From contig RPFO01000645.1 in the NCBI GenBank assembly GCA_009746045.1, forward strand, positions 1,381,193 through 1,445,192: 64,000 nucleotides of DNA, written 5' to 3'. The notes under the pieces were generated by a model. The model made no database searches and was not told the origin of the DNA. It saw only the letters and a program-made list of their open reading frames with translations. The position numbers and the translations under genes were made by a program. Shown piece by piece: positions 9,840 to 21,400 of the stretch; the first letter of the stretch is position 1; every line of letters begins with the position of its first letter. Source of the stretch: Mesostigma viride (lineage: Eukaryota; Streptophyta; Mesostigmatophyceae; Mesostigmatales; Mesostigmataceae).

Positions 9840-12800
9840 CTATGACACTATGGGGGCATGCTTTTCCCAGTATGCTACGGAATCCCGATATGCGTCCTTG
9901 TTTATTGGCACGCCACTGCCACCTGCAGCGTCACACAACCGGGCAGCAATACGTCATTGAAGAGAAGACGTAGTTAGCCATTCAGATGGCACATTAAACT
10001 AGAACAGAACGTCAATGCAAGAGTCGCACTGGCCACCTTAGATAAAATGTTACATGCAAATGTTGCCTGTCTAGTGCTCCCATTTTCACTCGGACCCATT
10101 CCCAAACACTTAAGTACGACAACTATTCGTGGACGCATGGCGATCCAAATTATTGCAAGGTGGCATCTTCTAGTCCTATGGTATGCCTGTGGCATGAGGG
10201 AAGAAGGGGGTCACTGCCCCCTGCCCGCTATGCACACTCGGGATTAAAAGCACTCAAGTGCTCCGTGACTCCCCAACGGGAGCACGCGTCTAATAAATTG
10301 ATTAATGTCCTAGTAACATAGTAGTACCGAATAGCGCACGTGTAGCCTAGTTCTGCACGGACGGACCCAGACGACACCACTTTGCCTGCATATCACAACT
10401 TGCCACTTGGGGAACCAGTTACCAGATGCTTATCGTGCCAACCTCCACCCTGCGACAACGCACTCCTCAGAAGCACCTTACGAACAGCACAGAATGAATA
10501 TAAAAACAATCTTGAGGGGGAAACACGTGAGGTTGTGCACCCACCCCGTCATGAAAAAGAAGGGGCGCAACCTAAGGATTGCTGCAGACCATGCCAACGA
10601 ATAAACTTGCCGACCGTCACGCCCCGTGTGATCCTCCCCATGGGCCATGAAGATGCCGCTACTTCCAGTTTCACTTGACCCCACTGTCTAAATTGTCACA
10701 CCACTGCACTCTAACACTGGAACGGGAGGGTCGCGGAGGCTGCATGCATGGTACACGCGTTCAGGCCATCGGCCGCCCTGCACTGGCAGCAAACTGCGAA
10801 CGCAACCCCATGACATCGTGCCTACCCAGCATTGTATTCTCCACGCCCTACTGTCCCCCTTACACACAGGGATGGAGAAGAGTATATTGTATCATGTGGC
10901 AGGAGCGAGGCACTCACCCTCTTCCCTGCCTAGCGCGTTGCGCATCATAGTGATCGGCTGCATGGGCAGCTCAAAGTCTTCGTCCTGCGCCTGCACGCGG
11001 GTAGGCCAGGGCACAAGTAGAACAACCCACAACTCATACTGAGGGACAAAACAGCAAAATTTATCCAGGGAAGGTTTTGTTTTGTTACCGTTCCATCTGA
11101 AACTTGCTTTGGAACTGTCTGCAGGACCCACCATCACATTTGCTCCTGGCACCTCCCTGCCCTTGCGAGGCATGCATCTCGATTCATCATTGCCAAACTG
11201 CTTTGCGAGGTCTGGTATTGGGGTCAAGGTTGGCGGGTAGGTAAGCAACTGCACAGGGCATGCAGGCCGGGCCAGGGCAACCATTGCCTGGGCAGCTGCA
11301 TCAGGGGGCTGTCTCTTTCCAAGTGGCTCGCAACCCATTCAGCATATGAGCACGGGCTGCCTTATTTCTTGGGCAACAGATTCACCTCCGCACCTATCAA
11401 ATTGTCTATTACTTCATTCTTGGCAGTAAGGCAACGTGAACATTTAGCAGCAACTGCCTGCAGGTGCCATTGAAAATCCACAACTCCGTATGATACAGCA
11501 CCGTTCAGGGTTTAGGTTCAAGGTTTGGGATGGGGGTGGGCGACCCACCTTGATGGAGATGATCCCCCAAGGGACACCCTCAGGCAGCGGCATGCGCCCG
11601 CCCTCACCCATCGCCTCCCTCTCCTTCACCAGCTGCTCGCGTGAGTAGAGGATGATATCCAGCATCTGTCACCGTGCCCAATGCGCAGAGTGTGTGGGGA
11701 GGCCATACAGCCAACACCACCCACGGGAAGATGCGTCCACACGCCCATGCCGTGTACATGCACGTCAAAAGCTGCATAAGCGCTAGACTAAAGGCGTCAA
11801 AAGCTGTTGTCAATGGACGCCGTGGGTTCAGACACTTGAATGGCCGTGCTGTCCTAACACAGCAGCTTATTATTACGTGGGCAGGGAAGGAAAAGCTGGG
11901 CAGCCTCTGCCTTTCAGTCTGCGATGTACATCCTAGCACCCTCGGGGTTTGTACTTCGGTGCCTTTTATAGATGACCTGAACCTCGCGAAAAACAGGGCC
12001 AGGAAACGCATGCCCATGGCAGTCACCCTGGCAGCTCCCTGGCTCGCGTGTTGCATTCATTACTTGAACGCCTGCTTGAAATGGAGGAATCGAGAGCTGA
12101 AGCCCCACAACATGGAGCACCATGTGTGAACATGTAGACAAGCCATTATTGGTACAGCAAGTATCCCCCCAATGATTCATTAACTAGTTACGCCCTCACG
12201 TTGGGGAGTCGCGGAGCACAATAATGCAAGATTATTGGAGGCGCTTTCCATCCCTGATTGTTGCCCCGGCATGACACGAGTGTGGTGCACTGACCTCTTG
12301 GTCCTGATATCTCTGCCATGAACTAGCAAAAACATGGCTACATGCCCCCCCCCAGACCCACAGTTCATCAGCAAGGGCCACGCCCCCCCATGATGGTGGG
12401 GCGCCCCGCCCTCACCCAGGCAAAGAGACGCCGCCATCACGTGCCAAGTCAATGGGGAGCGGCTCTCACCTTGGCAGTGGGGGCTTCCACCTTGTCAGCA
12501 GGAAACCAGCGCTGCAGCACCGCCAGCTCCCCCTCCTTGCGTGCCTTGTAGCCCGACCGCATCAGGTGCTCGTTCTCAGGGGTGATTGCCAGGTGGCCCG
12601 CCCGCGCGCCCGGGAAGTTGGGCACAAATACTGGCAAAGCGGCACAGGGACCCAGCGGGTGGTTTGGGGTGCCACATTGCCCAGGCCACAGGAGCATGGA
12701 GGCACGGCCACTGTTTAATGAAATGTGGAGAGGGGCCTAACGGCTAGAAACACCAGCTGTGTTTGATTACAAGGGACCCGGGCGGGAAGTAGGGTATACA

Positions 12801-14965
12801 GTAGAGTAGAGGGGTGAGGGGGGAAGCCATGGGAATCGGGGACGTTCGTGACTACTTTCACGACTCCTGCAAATGCACCCCCCTCTAAGAGACGTGATTA
12901 GGTGACGTGTGCTAGTGTGGCACCCAGTTCCGCAAGGCCGCCGTGCATCCCAAGAAGAGGGCTAAGCTGAGAAGAGACGGGCGAGCGTCCACCTTACCGT
13001 GCTTACAGAAGTCCTGCCGTGTCCAGCCAACCGTGGTTTGCCACATGGCAACCGGCGGCAACACGACGCCCACGGCGTTGCATCGCCACCAAAGTCAAGC
13101 CACCAACAGGCACCCGGAATGGCCCACAAGGCCCCCGGCAAGGCACCGTGCACCCACCAAGGTGGCACAGGCCAACGGGAGAGAGCCATGGGGGAAGATG
13201 CCAAACAACACACAGCCGTGGGCACAGGGGGGAAAATGTCAAACAACAGGCGACCAGAGGCAAAGGCGGCCAGGTCAGCGGTTACCAGTTGGGGAGATAG
13301 GCAGAGGGCAGGTAGTTAGTAGTAGCGTGTGTGATGCTGGGGATGGAGTGTAGTGGCGAGGGGACTCGAGAGCTTTCCAAATGTATGATACATATACACA
13401 CTACAGGACGCTGGGTTCCACCGCCGATGATAGCATTACACTCAGGAAAGAAGGGGCGCGGGGCTTCAAGCCGGCAACACCAAAAAGGTTTGGCTTACAG
13501 TTCCTGGCCAGATCAATAATGGGCAAGTACGTGTGACCTCCTGACGTGGAGGGGACAAATGCATCACGGCATGGAAGGGACATGAGTCAGCACGGGGGAT
13601 ATAAGGAGGTTTTAAATATGGAGGTATTTTCTTAATTATCTTGCTGCTGGGAGGGTCGCTGGAGACACCCTTGCTCTACCCCCACCTTTCGTGTCCGCGC
13701 GGCGTATCCCACAAGAGGGTGTGAAGGGTTTCGTACCCTCGGCGTGCAGGATCGCAGGCAGCAGACATGGGTGGTGGTGGTCATCATCGACTGATGCCGA
13801 GCAGTCGATAAGGGGGGGCGGCCAGTTCCTTGCCTATTTGACATAACCGGTGCTATGTTCGACTAGCGTATGACCCCTGCATCTCGGCTGCACAAGGGCC
13901 CCACATGGGTGTCTTTGTAAATGAACGGGAAAACACACACACACACACACACACACCAAGACACCTGCGGCTACCACATGGGGGGGGATGCGCCCAAACG
14001 GACCATCATACCATTCCTCCCCGAGTCCAGTTCTACTTCCAAGCCCATGCATGTGCTGTCAACTAGGGATATTAGTAGCTAGTGATGTCCCAGCACATCG
14101 CGGCTGCAAGCGTTCAAGGACAAGAGGCCCCCCTTTCGCAACTCCCAGGGGAAATTGACAGCTGTGAACATTTTGGTCACAAGGTCCCCACGGTCACCCA
14201 GGCCAGCAGGTGTGCACAACCTATCTATACATAGCATAATCTTGCAGTGTCCACGTACCGCGTAGCCGTCAACAAGCTTGTTGCCGCTGGCCGCATAAAA
14301 CTCGTGGACCTTCTCGACAAAGTCAACCTTGTCATGGCTGGGCGAGGGGGGGGGGAGGGGGGGAGCGCAGCAAATCTCGACAATGCGGCTCAGGACGGGA
14401 GCTAGACGAGACAGAAACGGATGAACGACGGGCATGGGCCTGGAAGTGACATTAGGGCAGAATCTCACACAATCTAGCAGGGGGTGCCCCGTGAATGTTT
14501 GTCTTGTGAAGCCCTAGGTCACCAACATGCAGGCCCACGTGGCAGATATGCGTGTACCCACGGCATGCAAAAGGGAACCAGAACATGGACAGATTCATGC
14601 GGACGAAAGCAAAGACAGCCGGCTGTTGTTAGACCAACCAATGTCGGCCTCAAGGTCTTCACCAAAGAAACATTTGCTAATCTCAGTAGATGAAGGACAA
14701 ACGTTTCACCGTGAGAGCTTCTGGGCATGGCACATTCTCCTCACAGTTCTGCAGCATAGCCCCATCCTTCCTTTTAGAAGTGGAACTGTGGAATCCGAGC
14801 CCTCGTAGGGCTCGCCCTGGCACAGTCTAGTAGCAAAACTTTACGTAAGTCTCACCTCATCAAAGTGCCTGCGTAGTTTGGATCATCCCACTGCCGCACC
14901 GCGAATGGGTCCAGGAAAAACACGTCTCCTCGAATGAGGCCGGTATCCTGCTGTGCCGCTTGCAT
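9840..14965 (-). CDS. DUF3228 family protein, seven exons
   Basis: The exons on the minus strand are 14856-14965, 14259-14337, 12998-13013, 12470-12630, 11549-11665, 10918-10990 and 9840-9922. All have GT donors and AG acceptors, and their phases fit throughout to give 212 codons plus TAG. The translation carries the full set of DUF3228 landmarks in order: LDPFAVRQWDDPNYAGT, LVDGYADFCKHVFVPNF, ITPENEHL, LQRWFP, LDIILYSREQL, PWGIISIKAQ, PITMMRNALG, and GGSGVP with a closing SVAYWEKHA. The family occurs in plants, algae and bacteria; its biochemical role is unknown to me. The ATG at 14965 is the only in-frame Met before the conserved region. The frame is open upstream for about 140 nt with an Arg/Ser/Ala-rich, transit-peptide-like reading, so a 5' exon adding a targeting peptide is possible. 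Confidence 0.9.
10239..10290 (+). repeat. dispersed hairpin repeat, copy 3
   Basis: The copy reads GGATTAAAAGCACT, the GTGCTCC...GGGAGCAC hairpin, then CTAATAAATTGATTAAT. It lies inside the last intron of the DUF3228 gene (9923-10917). Confidence 0.75.
12187..12219 (-). repeat. dispersed hairpin repeat, copy 4
   Basis: A more diverged copy (CGCCCTCACGTTGGGGAGTC) lying within the intron between the 12470 and 11665 exons of the DUF3228 gene. Confidence 0.6.
12998..13013 (-). other. 16-nt micro-exon of the DUF3228 gene
   Basis: The micro-exon encodes DFCKH plus the first base of a Val codon. It lies between CACGGCAG and GTAAGG, so both splice sites are canonical. Without it, exon 2 (phase 0) cannot join exon 4, which needs one leading base. 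With it, the family signature DGYA-FCKH-FVPNF is complete. Confidence 0.85.
13930..13957. repeat. (CA)n microsatellite
   Basis: About 13 dinucleotide units inside the long intron of the DUF3228 gene. Confidence 0.9.
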
Positions 14966-16045
14966 CCTGGCGGGAGAAGGAGCCGAACGGGTGCCCACCG
15001 CGTAATGCCGAGAGCCTCTAGCAGATACCCGAAATTGCAGCCTTACTTCAGCCTGTTGTGTGCGTGACGAAGCGGGCAGCTGTCGAAGAACAGGCGCAGG
15101 AGACAAGGCGACGAAGGGCTTGCTGGACGCAATGCAGCTCCAATTAACGGTCCTGCGTTGAACAGAGGATGGCAGGTACCCAGTTGCCTTCAGCCACTAT
15201 CTCCTTGGCTTACAGCATCAAGATATGCATGCACAAAGAAGCAATACCCATGAGCAGCATCGCACCAGTAAAAAAAGATACACTCGGGGGGATATACTTC
15301 TGTACTAGTTTGATTGATAGACAACTACCCAGGCTTCCGAGACCTCTAAACCGGGACCTTCTCGACGACAACAAACTAACGCAGGACACAACCAGTATAC
15401 CTGAAGGCCGCGACCAAATGCATTGAGAAGTCTATCCCCGCAAATTTAGGTGCTGCTGTTAATTATTTGCACACAAAACCGACCAACCGTGCAAAAGTGA
15501 GCCGCTGATGGCACATGTTCATGGCACTCGCTACAGCTAAATGCTAATCGTGAATCCTGCCACATCCAATACAACTGTCAATCCGTAGACAGTGTTTTTA
15601 ACTTCTGAGTAAACTGGTGGCAAACTGTTTACTGTAGTGGATACCACTTACCAGCGGTACATAATCAACAACTCCCTCAAGTCTCTTCTGCGGTCTGCCG
15701 TGCGCAACAGCGCTATACTTGCCTACCCCTGGCCTACCCACTTTTATTAGGTACTCTTGTGGGTTTGTGACGGACTGCATACAGAATACAATCATAACTG
15801 CTCATAACTGGTCGCTGCGCTGAACAGTGAACACGACTGTGGGTCCTGGCTCTCAGAAGTATCCGTCATTCCCGCCACAAATCCCTCGCCACGTGTACAA
15901 TGGGACCCAGGATCATTTTAATAGGGGCTGGCAAGTGTCCAGCTACAGTACTGATTCACCGATACTAAATATATCCGGCCCTCGGCCACTACAGATTCTC
16001 TGCTGCCCATGTGCGGCGTGGGACACAACAACAACAACAACAACA
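14966..16045. other. upstream region of the DUF3228 gene, no gene called
   Basis: Short ORFs on both strands (for example 15169-15426 plus, 15598-15795 minus) show no motif I recognise. The promoter and any 5' exon of the DUF3228 gene should lie here, but nothing decisive is visible. A (CAA)n tract sits near 16028. Confidence 0.35.
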
Positions 16046-16143
16046 GTACAGTCATTACCGCGGTAAGTTGCGATCGCCGCCTAAAACTTGGCGTCGCAAC
16101 TTAAAGCGGTAGCGCAACCTTAAGGAACGCGGTAATGACTGTA
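16046..16143. repeat. short fold-back element
   Basis: About 98 bp are bounded by the perfect inverted repeat CAGTCATTACCGCG / CGCGGTAATGACTG. Internal complementary segments (AAGTTGCGATCGCC and GGCGTCGCAACTT) lie inside it. It should form a long hairpin and resembles a MITE. A decayed relative lies near 29350-29425. Confidence 0.7.
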
Positions 16144-16249
16144 GATAGAAACTAGAAAGGGCGAAGGCTTCACTTGACAACTGACAAACTTTTACAGTAC
16201 TGTAGAGGGAGGACAAGTTTTGCGGGCTTCGCCCGCGACATTCAGTGTT

Positions 16250-16475
16250 TTTTTTAGTGGCGATACACCGCCAAATGTGGCGGTGTGGCACTTTTTTTGG
16301 CAAAATGTGGCGGTGCCACCCACTTGGACAGGGCACCCAAGAAGCCACAATTTGGCCGTGCTGTTCTACTTTGTAGTTTCGTTTCGCCACAGGGTGGCCG
16401 TGCCTGAAGTTCACTCTAGTACAGGCTACGCCACAATTGGCGGTGTCAGCCGGTCTTCCGGCCGGCGTTCCGCCA
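16250..16475. repeat. cluster of CCACA..TGG(C/T)-type short palindromes
   Basis: Segments such as CGCCAAATGTGGCGGTG, GCCACAATTTGGCCGTG, CGCCACAGGGTGGCCGTG and CGCCACAATTGGCGGTG recur with varied spacers. The same vocabulary returns at 17078-17220. Confidence 0.6.
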
Positions 16476-16861
16476 CAAGCCTCCCTAGTACTAGAACTAC
16501 TATGAGTATTACTATGACTGACTGACTTACTGACTGCATAGTGCATGTACGTAGAGCCCGGCCAAGTGCCAAGTGGCAAGTGGCCCGCTGCCAGAGACCA
16601 GAGTGCACTGTGCAGACTGCAGCTTGTGTGCATTTTCTGGCTTCAGCTGGCTGGCGGCCTGGCGGCTGGCGCCTCAGTTCCAGTCACTCGCCAGCCATAC
16701 AGTACTGTACTGCATTGCATTGACTATGTGTTTCGACTTTCGGCACTTCAGTAATCGTTTTGTTAAGCAGTGGCTGTAGTGGTAATCGTTGTTGTTAATT
16801 TACCAAGTACGCCCGGCGCCGATGCCTGAGACGGAGACGCTCGCCCGCCTTGTGTACAGGC

Positions 16862-16935
16862 ATTCACGCCTTAAGTTGGGTTCGAGGTTTTTGGTCAACC
16901 CAACTTCAGGCGTGAACCCAACTTAAGGCGTGAAT
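16862..16935. repeat. perfect 22-bp hairpin
   Basis: The arms 16862-16883 and 16914-16935 are exact inverted copies, each beginning or ending at ATTCACGCC. The 30-nt loop contains a further partial copy of the arm (CAACCCAACTTCAGGCGTG). Confidence 0.85.
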
Positions 16936-17077
16936 GATTCTAATAAATTCTACTAGTTTGAACTTAAGATAATTAAACATACTGTTCTGAACTACTTTGA
17001 ACTTGGAATGCCAGTACGGCGCCGCGCCGCGCTGACCCCGCTGCCGGTAGGGTCATTTGCTGCACCAAAAAGCCAGC

Positions 17078-17220
17078 CCGCCACACGTGGCCGTGCCAAG
17101 CCCAATTTTAATTGGCTTAAAGCCACACATTGGCCGAGTAAACTGAAGTTTTCATAGTTCGAAACGCCACAAGTGGCCTAGCGCCACTAGTAACGAAAAC
17201 CTTAAAAAAAACACTGGCGA
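17078..17220. repeat. second cluster of CCACA..TGGC palindromes
   Basis: GCCACACGTGGCC, GCCACACATTGGCC and GCCACAAGTGGCC occur within 100 nt, matching the 16.3-kb cluster. No coding potential. Confidence 0.55.
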
Positions 17221-18461
17221 CATTAGAGCTTGTACTTTTTGTGGCCGGTCCCCGGCCAGGGAGCCCCGGCTAGGGAGATGTGAGTCACCACGTACCTCCG
17301 TCGAGTGCCAAGTGGCACTAGTCCCGCCAAGGAGCGCGCGCTAGCTTTAGAGTTTCGACCACAAGATTCATGGAGTTTGGCAAAAGGGTGAAGGAAAAAA
17401 ATCCGAAAAGCAATGGAAGGCCTACGAAGGTTCGAACCTGGTACGTCTAGCACATTTAATCGTATGGTTAGGTGTGCCTTGGCGCCTGAAGTCTACGTAA
17501 ACAATTTTGGTAGAAGTTGCACAATATGTAGATTGCTAAAAAGGGACAAACTGCGCAACCGCGCAGTGGACGGAGCTCGCGAACTACTTGCGGAGTTCAA
17601 GCTCCAGATTGACTGCTACCCCTGCACGGGAGCGCGATGCGCGCGGGGATGAGTGACCTCGCCAAACCCGCAGACAGCAGGGGGAAATCGCTTACAAGCG
17701 GTGGAGCAGAGGAAAATCCACGTGTGAGCTTCCCGCGCGTTTGTAACGGGATTTCGTTAATGGAAAGTTTGGTCCAACAGCCCAAAAGTTTGCGACGGTT
17801 ATATCTGGAGCTCGCGAACACAGGAAATCGCAGAGTTTTCTAGTAGGAGCCATCTGGGCATACGGACCTCTGCCAAATGGCTCATCTGGATGTAACGCAC
17901 AAAAACCCTCATAATATGGACGCCGTGGTTTGACCTTTTCGTGATTGGTCGCAACGAAATTTCGCGCAGCTCATTCGTCAAGCGGACTGTAAGTCGCGCC
18001 GCTGAGTGGCTGGAGCCGAAAGCCGTTCGAAAGAGTGTTAGCTAAAATTGTGCCAAGGCTGCGTTTTACAAGCTTTAGTATATATGTTGAGCTGTCAGCT
18101 GCCTGCTGCAGCGAGCATGCAAGGAATAAGGATTAAGGAATGGAACCTAGCACGACTGCCATCTCTAGCTTTCCTCCACGCCAAAAAGTAGTTAGCGGAT
18201 TCCCATATGCAAGCAGCGAGGCACAACATACGTGGATTATGTTACCAGCTTGTTTAGATGCCGGTAACTAAATGGCTACCTGCCAAATGGATAAGATAAT
18301 TTCAGGAGCTATACCACGGACAAGACCAGACAGGTTGTCGCGTTTAATGTTCCAGGATTAGTGAGATTTCTAAATGCCAACGGCGGTGATATCTGTTTTT
18401 GGCCAACATAACCCACCAGTCTGCGTTTATCCTTGCGGAACATTGGTCTTGTTGGTTTAGG
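17221..18461. other. upstream region of the IPK-like gene, no gene called
   Basis: About 1.2 kb without a recognisable ORF or RNA gene. It should contain the promoter and 5' untranslated region of the plus-strand gene starting at 18462. I see no confident core promoter element. Confidence 0.35.
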
Positions 18462-21400
18462 ATGGCTTCAACCATCGTACACGCTTTTTCTCCCCATAAG
18501 CCAGATACCCGCCGGGCGTTGATATCCTGGCATTTGGCTCTCGGTTTCTTAGCTCTTTTATCTTCTAGTTACCTGAGACAGGTAGGCGCACAAGAAGCTC
18601 AGGGTGACGAGCAAAACGATGGATGGATGTCCCTCTTGCACCACGACCCTATGTTCCTACCAAAAGTGGAGACAGAGCCAGCGGTGAAGCGTAACCAAGT
18701 TGCTCCTCTGAAGAAGGATTGGGGGGATGCTGTGCTTTGGGATGAAGTAGCAGAGGAGGAAATGAGGCGAAAGACCATGAAAGGCCAGTGGCAAGGCCTT
18801 TTTGGGCATTCGACGATGTCAGATACCGAAAAGTTGGGAATGATCCTTTTCTCTGGGAGCCCTCAGGAGTTGTTGAGTAAAGAGCTCAAACCGCCGGCAC
18901 CTGTGTGTGACGGTTCACTCGTCACTCTCTACGCATCCCCCTTGTACGGGCCTGGGCCGCAGGTGGGTGTCTCACTGTCGTGATTCTCGCAGATAAATTT
19001 CCTCTTTGCTCAAGTTCAGGCTCCACGGCAAGTTCATCAATGTGCAGCGGCATGGGATTATTAATGTAGGTTCAGAAGCACGTGTTTCCTCTCCAGTATT
19101 TGGCAGCCTGCATGGCCGCAAGCCCATGCGTTTGCAGATTGGAGGAAATATCTGCGCATGCGGTGCCATTCGGACATCTCTCTTACTATTTGCACCTCTC
19201 ATACTGTCTGTGTGTTAAACATGGGGATTCATGACATCAGCTGCCCAGCTGCCGCATTGGCTGGGCGATATGATCGATCTATGTGCCTGGATGCTTTTGA
19301 ACGGGCTGGGTATATGGTCCGCCAGCATGACACGGCTCTCGCCAGCGAGGATGCTTGCAATGACTAGGGCACCGCTGTTTGCTACGGCATTAGCCGTCGT
19401 CTATATTTATGCTGCGCCGTACCGTAGTGCCACTTTGAGAGGGTGCACTGCACATGCCTAAGTGTGTGTACATGCATGCGTATGTGTGCATGTGTGTGTG
19501 TGCGTGCGTGGGACATCACTGTGCGGGTGCCTCTGTTTTTATTGCCGGGACTGACATGTTCGCTGGTCGTGACGGTGGTTAGAAGACATCACATCTTGAA
19601 CACCACTTCTTGAAGACAAGAGCTCACCACACCATACCAGATTCTCTCTCCTATTGCCAGTATGGCTGGACGACGCTATCCCTGCAACCGCACGACTCAT
19701 GTCCCCCCCCAGTGTGCACCACCCTGGATTATAGCAGCTCGGTGATTAGAAGATACTGCAGTTGCACTAGTCATGCTCTCGGTTACTAGTCAAGCGCTTG
19801 CCAAGCATGCTTTGGCCCCTACGGCACGATGGTGACTGCATTAGCGCTAGAGGCGAACCTTCCTAGGTAGCACATAGACAAGATGGATTTAACAGTAATA
19901 ATGCCAGCAAGGTGAAAGGATTTTTTTTTTCTTTTGTATATTACACGCGAATGTTACATCGTGGCATACCCTGTCACGACCCCCTGTTGACACGCGCTGC
20001 CCCCGGCCCCCTCACTCATCGTCACCACCACCACCAACACCAACACCAACACCAACACCAACACCAACACCAACACCAACACCAACACCAACACCAACAC
20101 CAACACCAACACCAACACCAACACCAACACCAACACCAACACCAACACCAACACCAACACCAACACCAACACCAACACCAACACCAACACTAACACCAAT
20201 ACCAACACCAACACCAACAATGACTTCCATAACATCATCAAACACCGCCACCAACAACAATCCCACCACCACCAACAACAATGCTGCCAACAACACCAAC
20301 ATTGCCACCACCATCAACCACCACAACATCATCGCAACGATCATGGCCACGCAATAAACGTCACCAACAACAAACATCGCCATCAGGTGTCCCTGGGCTG
20401 CAGCAGTAAGGACCTGCGCAGCCACATGTGCTTTGACATTGGCTCCATCGCCGTCAAGCCGGGCGTCAGCGCGATCCTGTTCTCGGAGGCCAACTTCCGG
20501 GGCATCAGCGTGGTCATCACGGGCAACGTGGCAGACCAGCGTGACGAGCACGAGCTGTTCGAGGAGCCGGGTGGGTGGTCTTGTCCCTGTTTCATCGTGG
20601 TAGGGTTCACATTGGTTATCATGTTTGCTGGATGACAATGCTTCTGCTAAGGTACCGGTTCCGGTATTCCTCGTTAATTATCGCTGCCCCCCCCGGACAA
20701 CTGGTAAGCCCCCCCTGGACGACTGGTAAGCTATATTTCGACCGGCAACCCCCCCCGGGTGACCGGTATGCTGTATTCTGAGCAGCAACCCCCCCGGCCG
20801 TCTGGTAAGCTATAGGTTCTGGTCGGGATTCCGCCAGTTTCCCAGTCACGCAGGCTCGGCACGCACATATTTACCTCTACGTCCCCAGCATTTCAATACA
20901 TTTGCATTGCTGTTGATGGAAAAACCTTTACCGAACGAAAGTGCCGACCATTTCCCCAAGCACAACCCCGCTTCTTTGTCCTACAATTTCCAAGGCGGCG
21001 CAGCATTTTGTCTCACAACGACGCGGTGGTAGCAGCTGCTTACCTTACTGATCCATGTGAAAGGTGCCTGCTCCTCAGATGCAGTATCATGAAAGTAATC
21101 ATGGACGACGCCTCCACTGTCAAGTCCAGGTGATCGTGCCACAAAAACCATCGACCTGTATGCACGTTGGGCACTGAGCCTGTCTTAGCACGACCTTGTG
21201 CTGACTTTGGTCTTGTGTGGGGCCGGTCGGGTGCCCATGCTACTAGCGCCTGTTGGGTCGGGCGAAAATCCAAGATACTGTGAGATACTTAGGGTTCCGT
21301 ACTTATTACCAAAAATGAAAGTACCCCCAAAGACCAGCTGCAGCGCCCGCGTGGACTTGCCAGCAGCGCCCCGCTGCGCGTGCGCAATGGGCCCAGTGGA

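Noticed and set aside
8581-10290. Single 1.7-kb inverted-repeat transposon
   Set aside because: The two inverted hairpin repeats flank the terminal exon of the DUF3228 gene (9840-9922), and two further copies exist, so they are better read as separate dispersed repeats.
17405-17450. tRNA gene (GGTTCGAACC B box)
   Set aside because: No matching acceptor stem, D arm or anticodon arm could be paired around the B-box-like sequence.
19912-20638. Long ORFs of alternating His-Gln or Val-Leu residues
   Set aside because: They are translations of the (ACCAAC)n array on both strands and stop soon after it.
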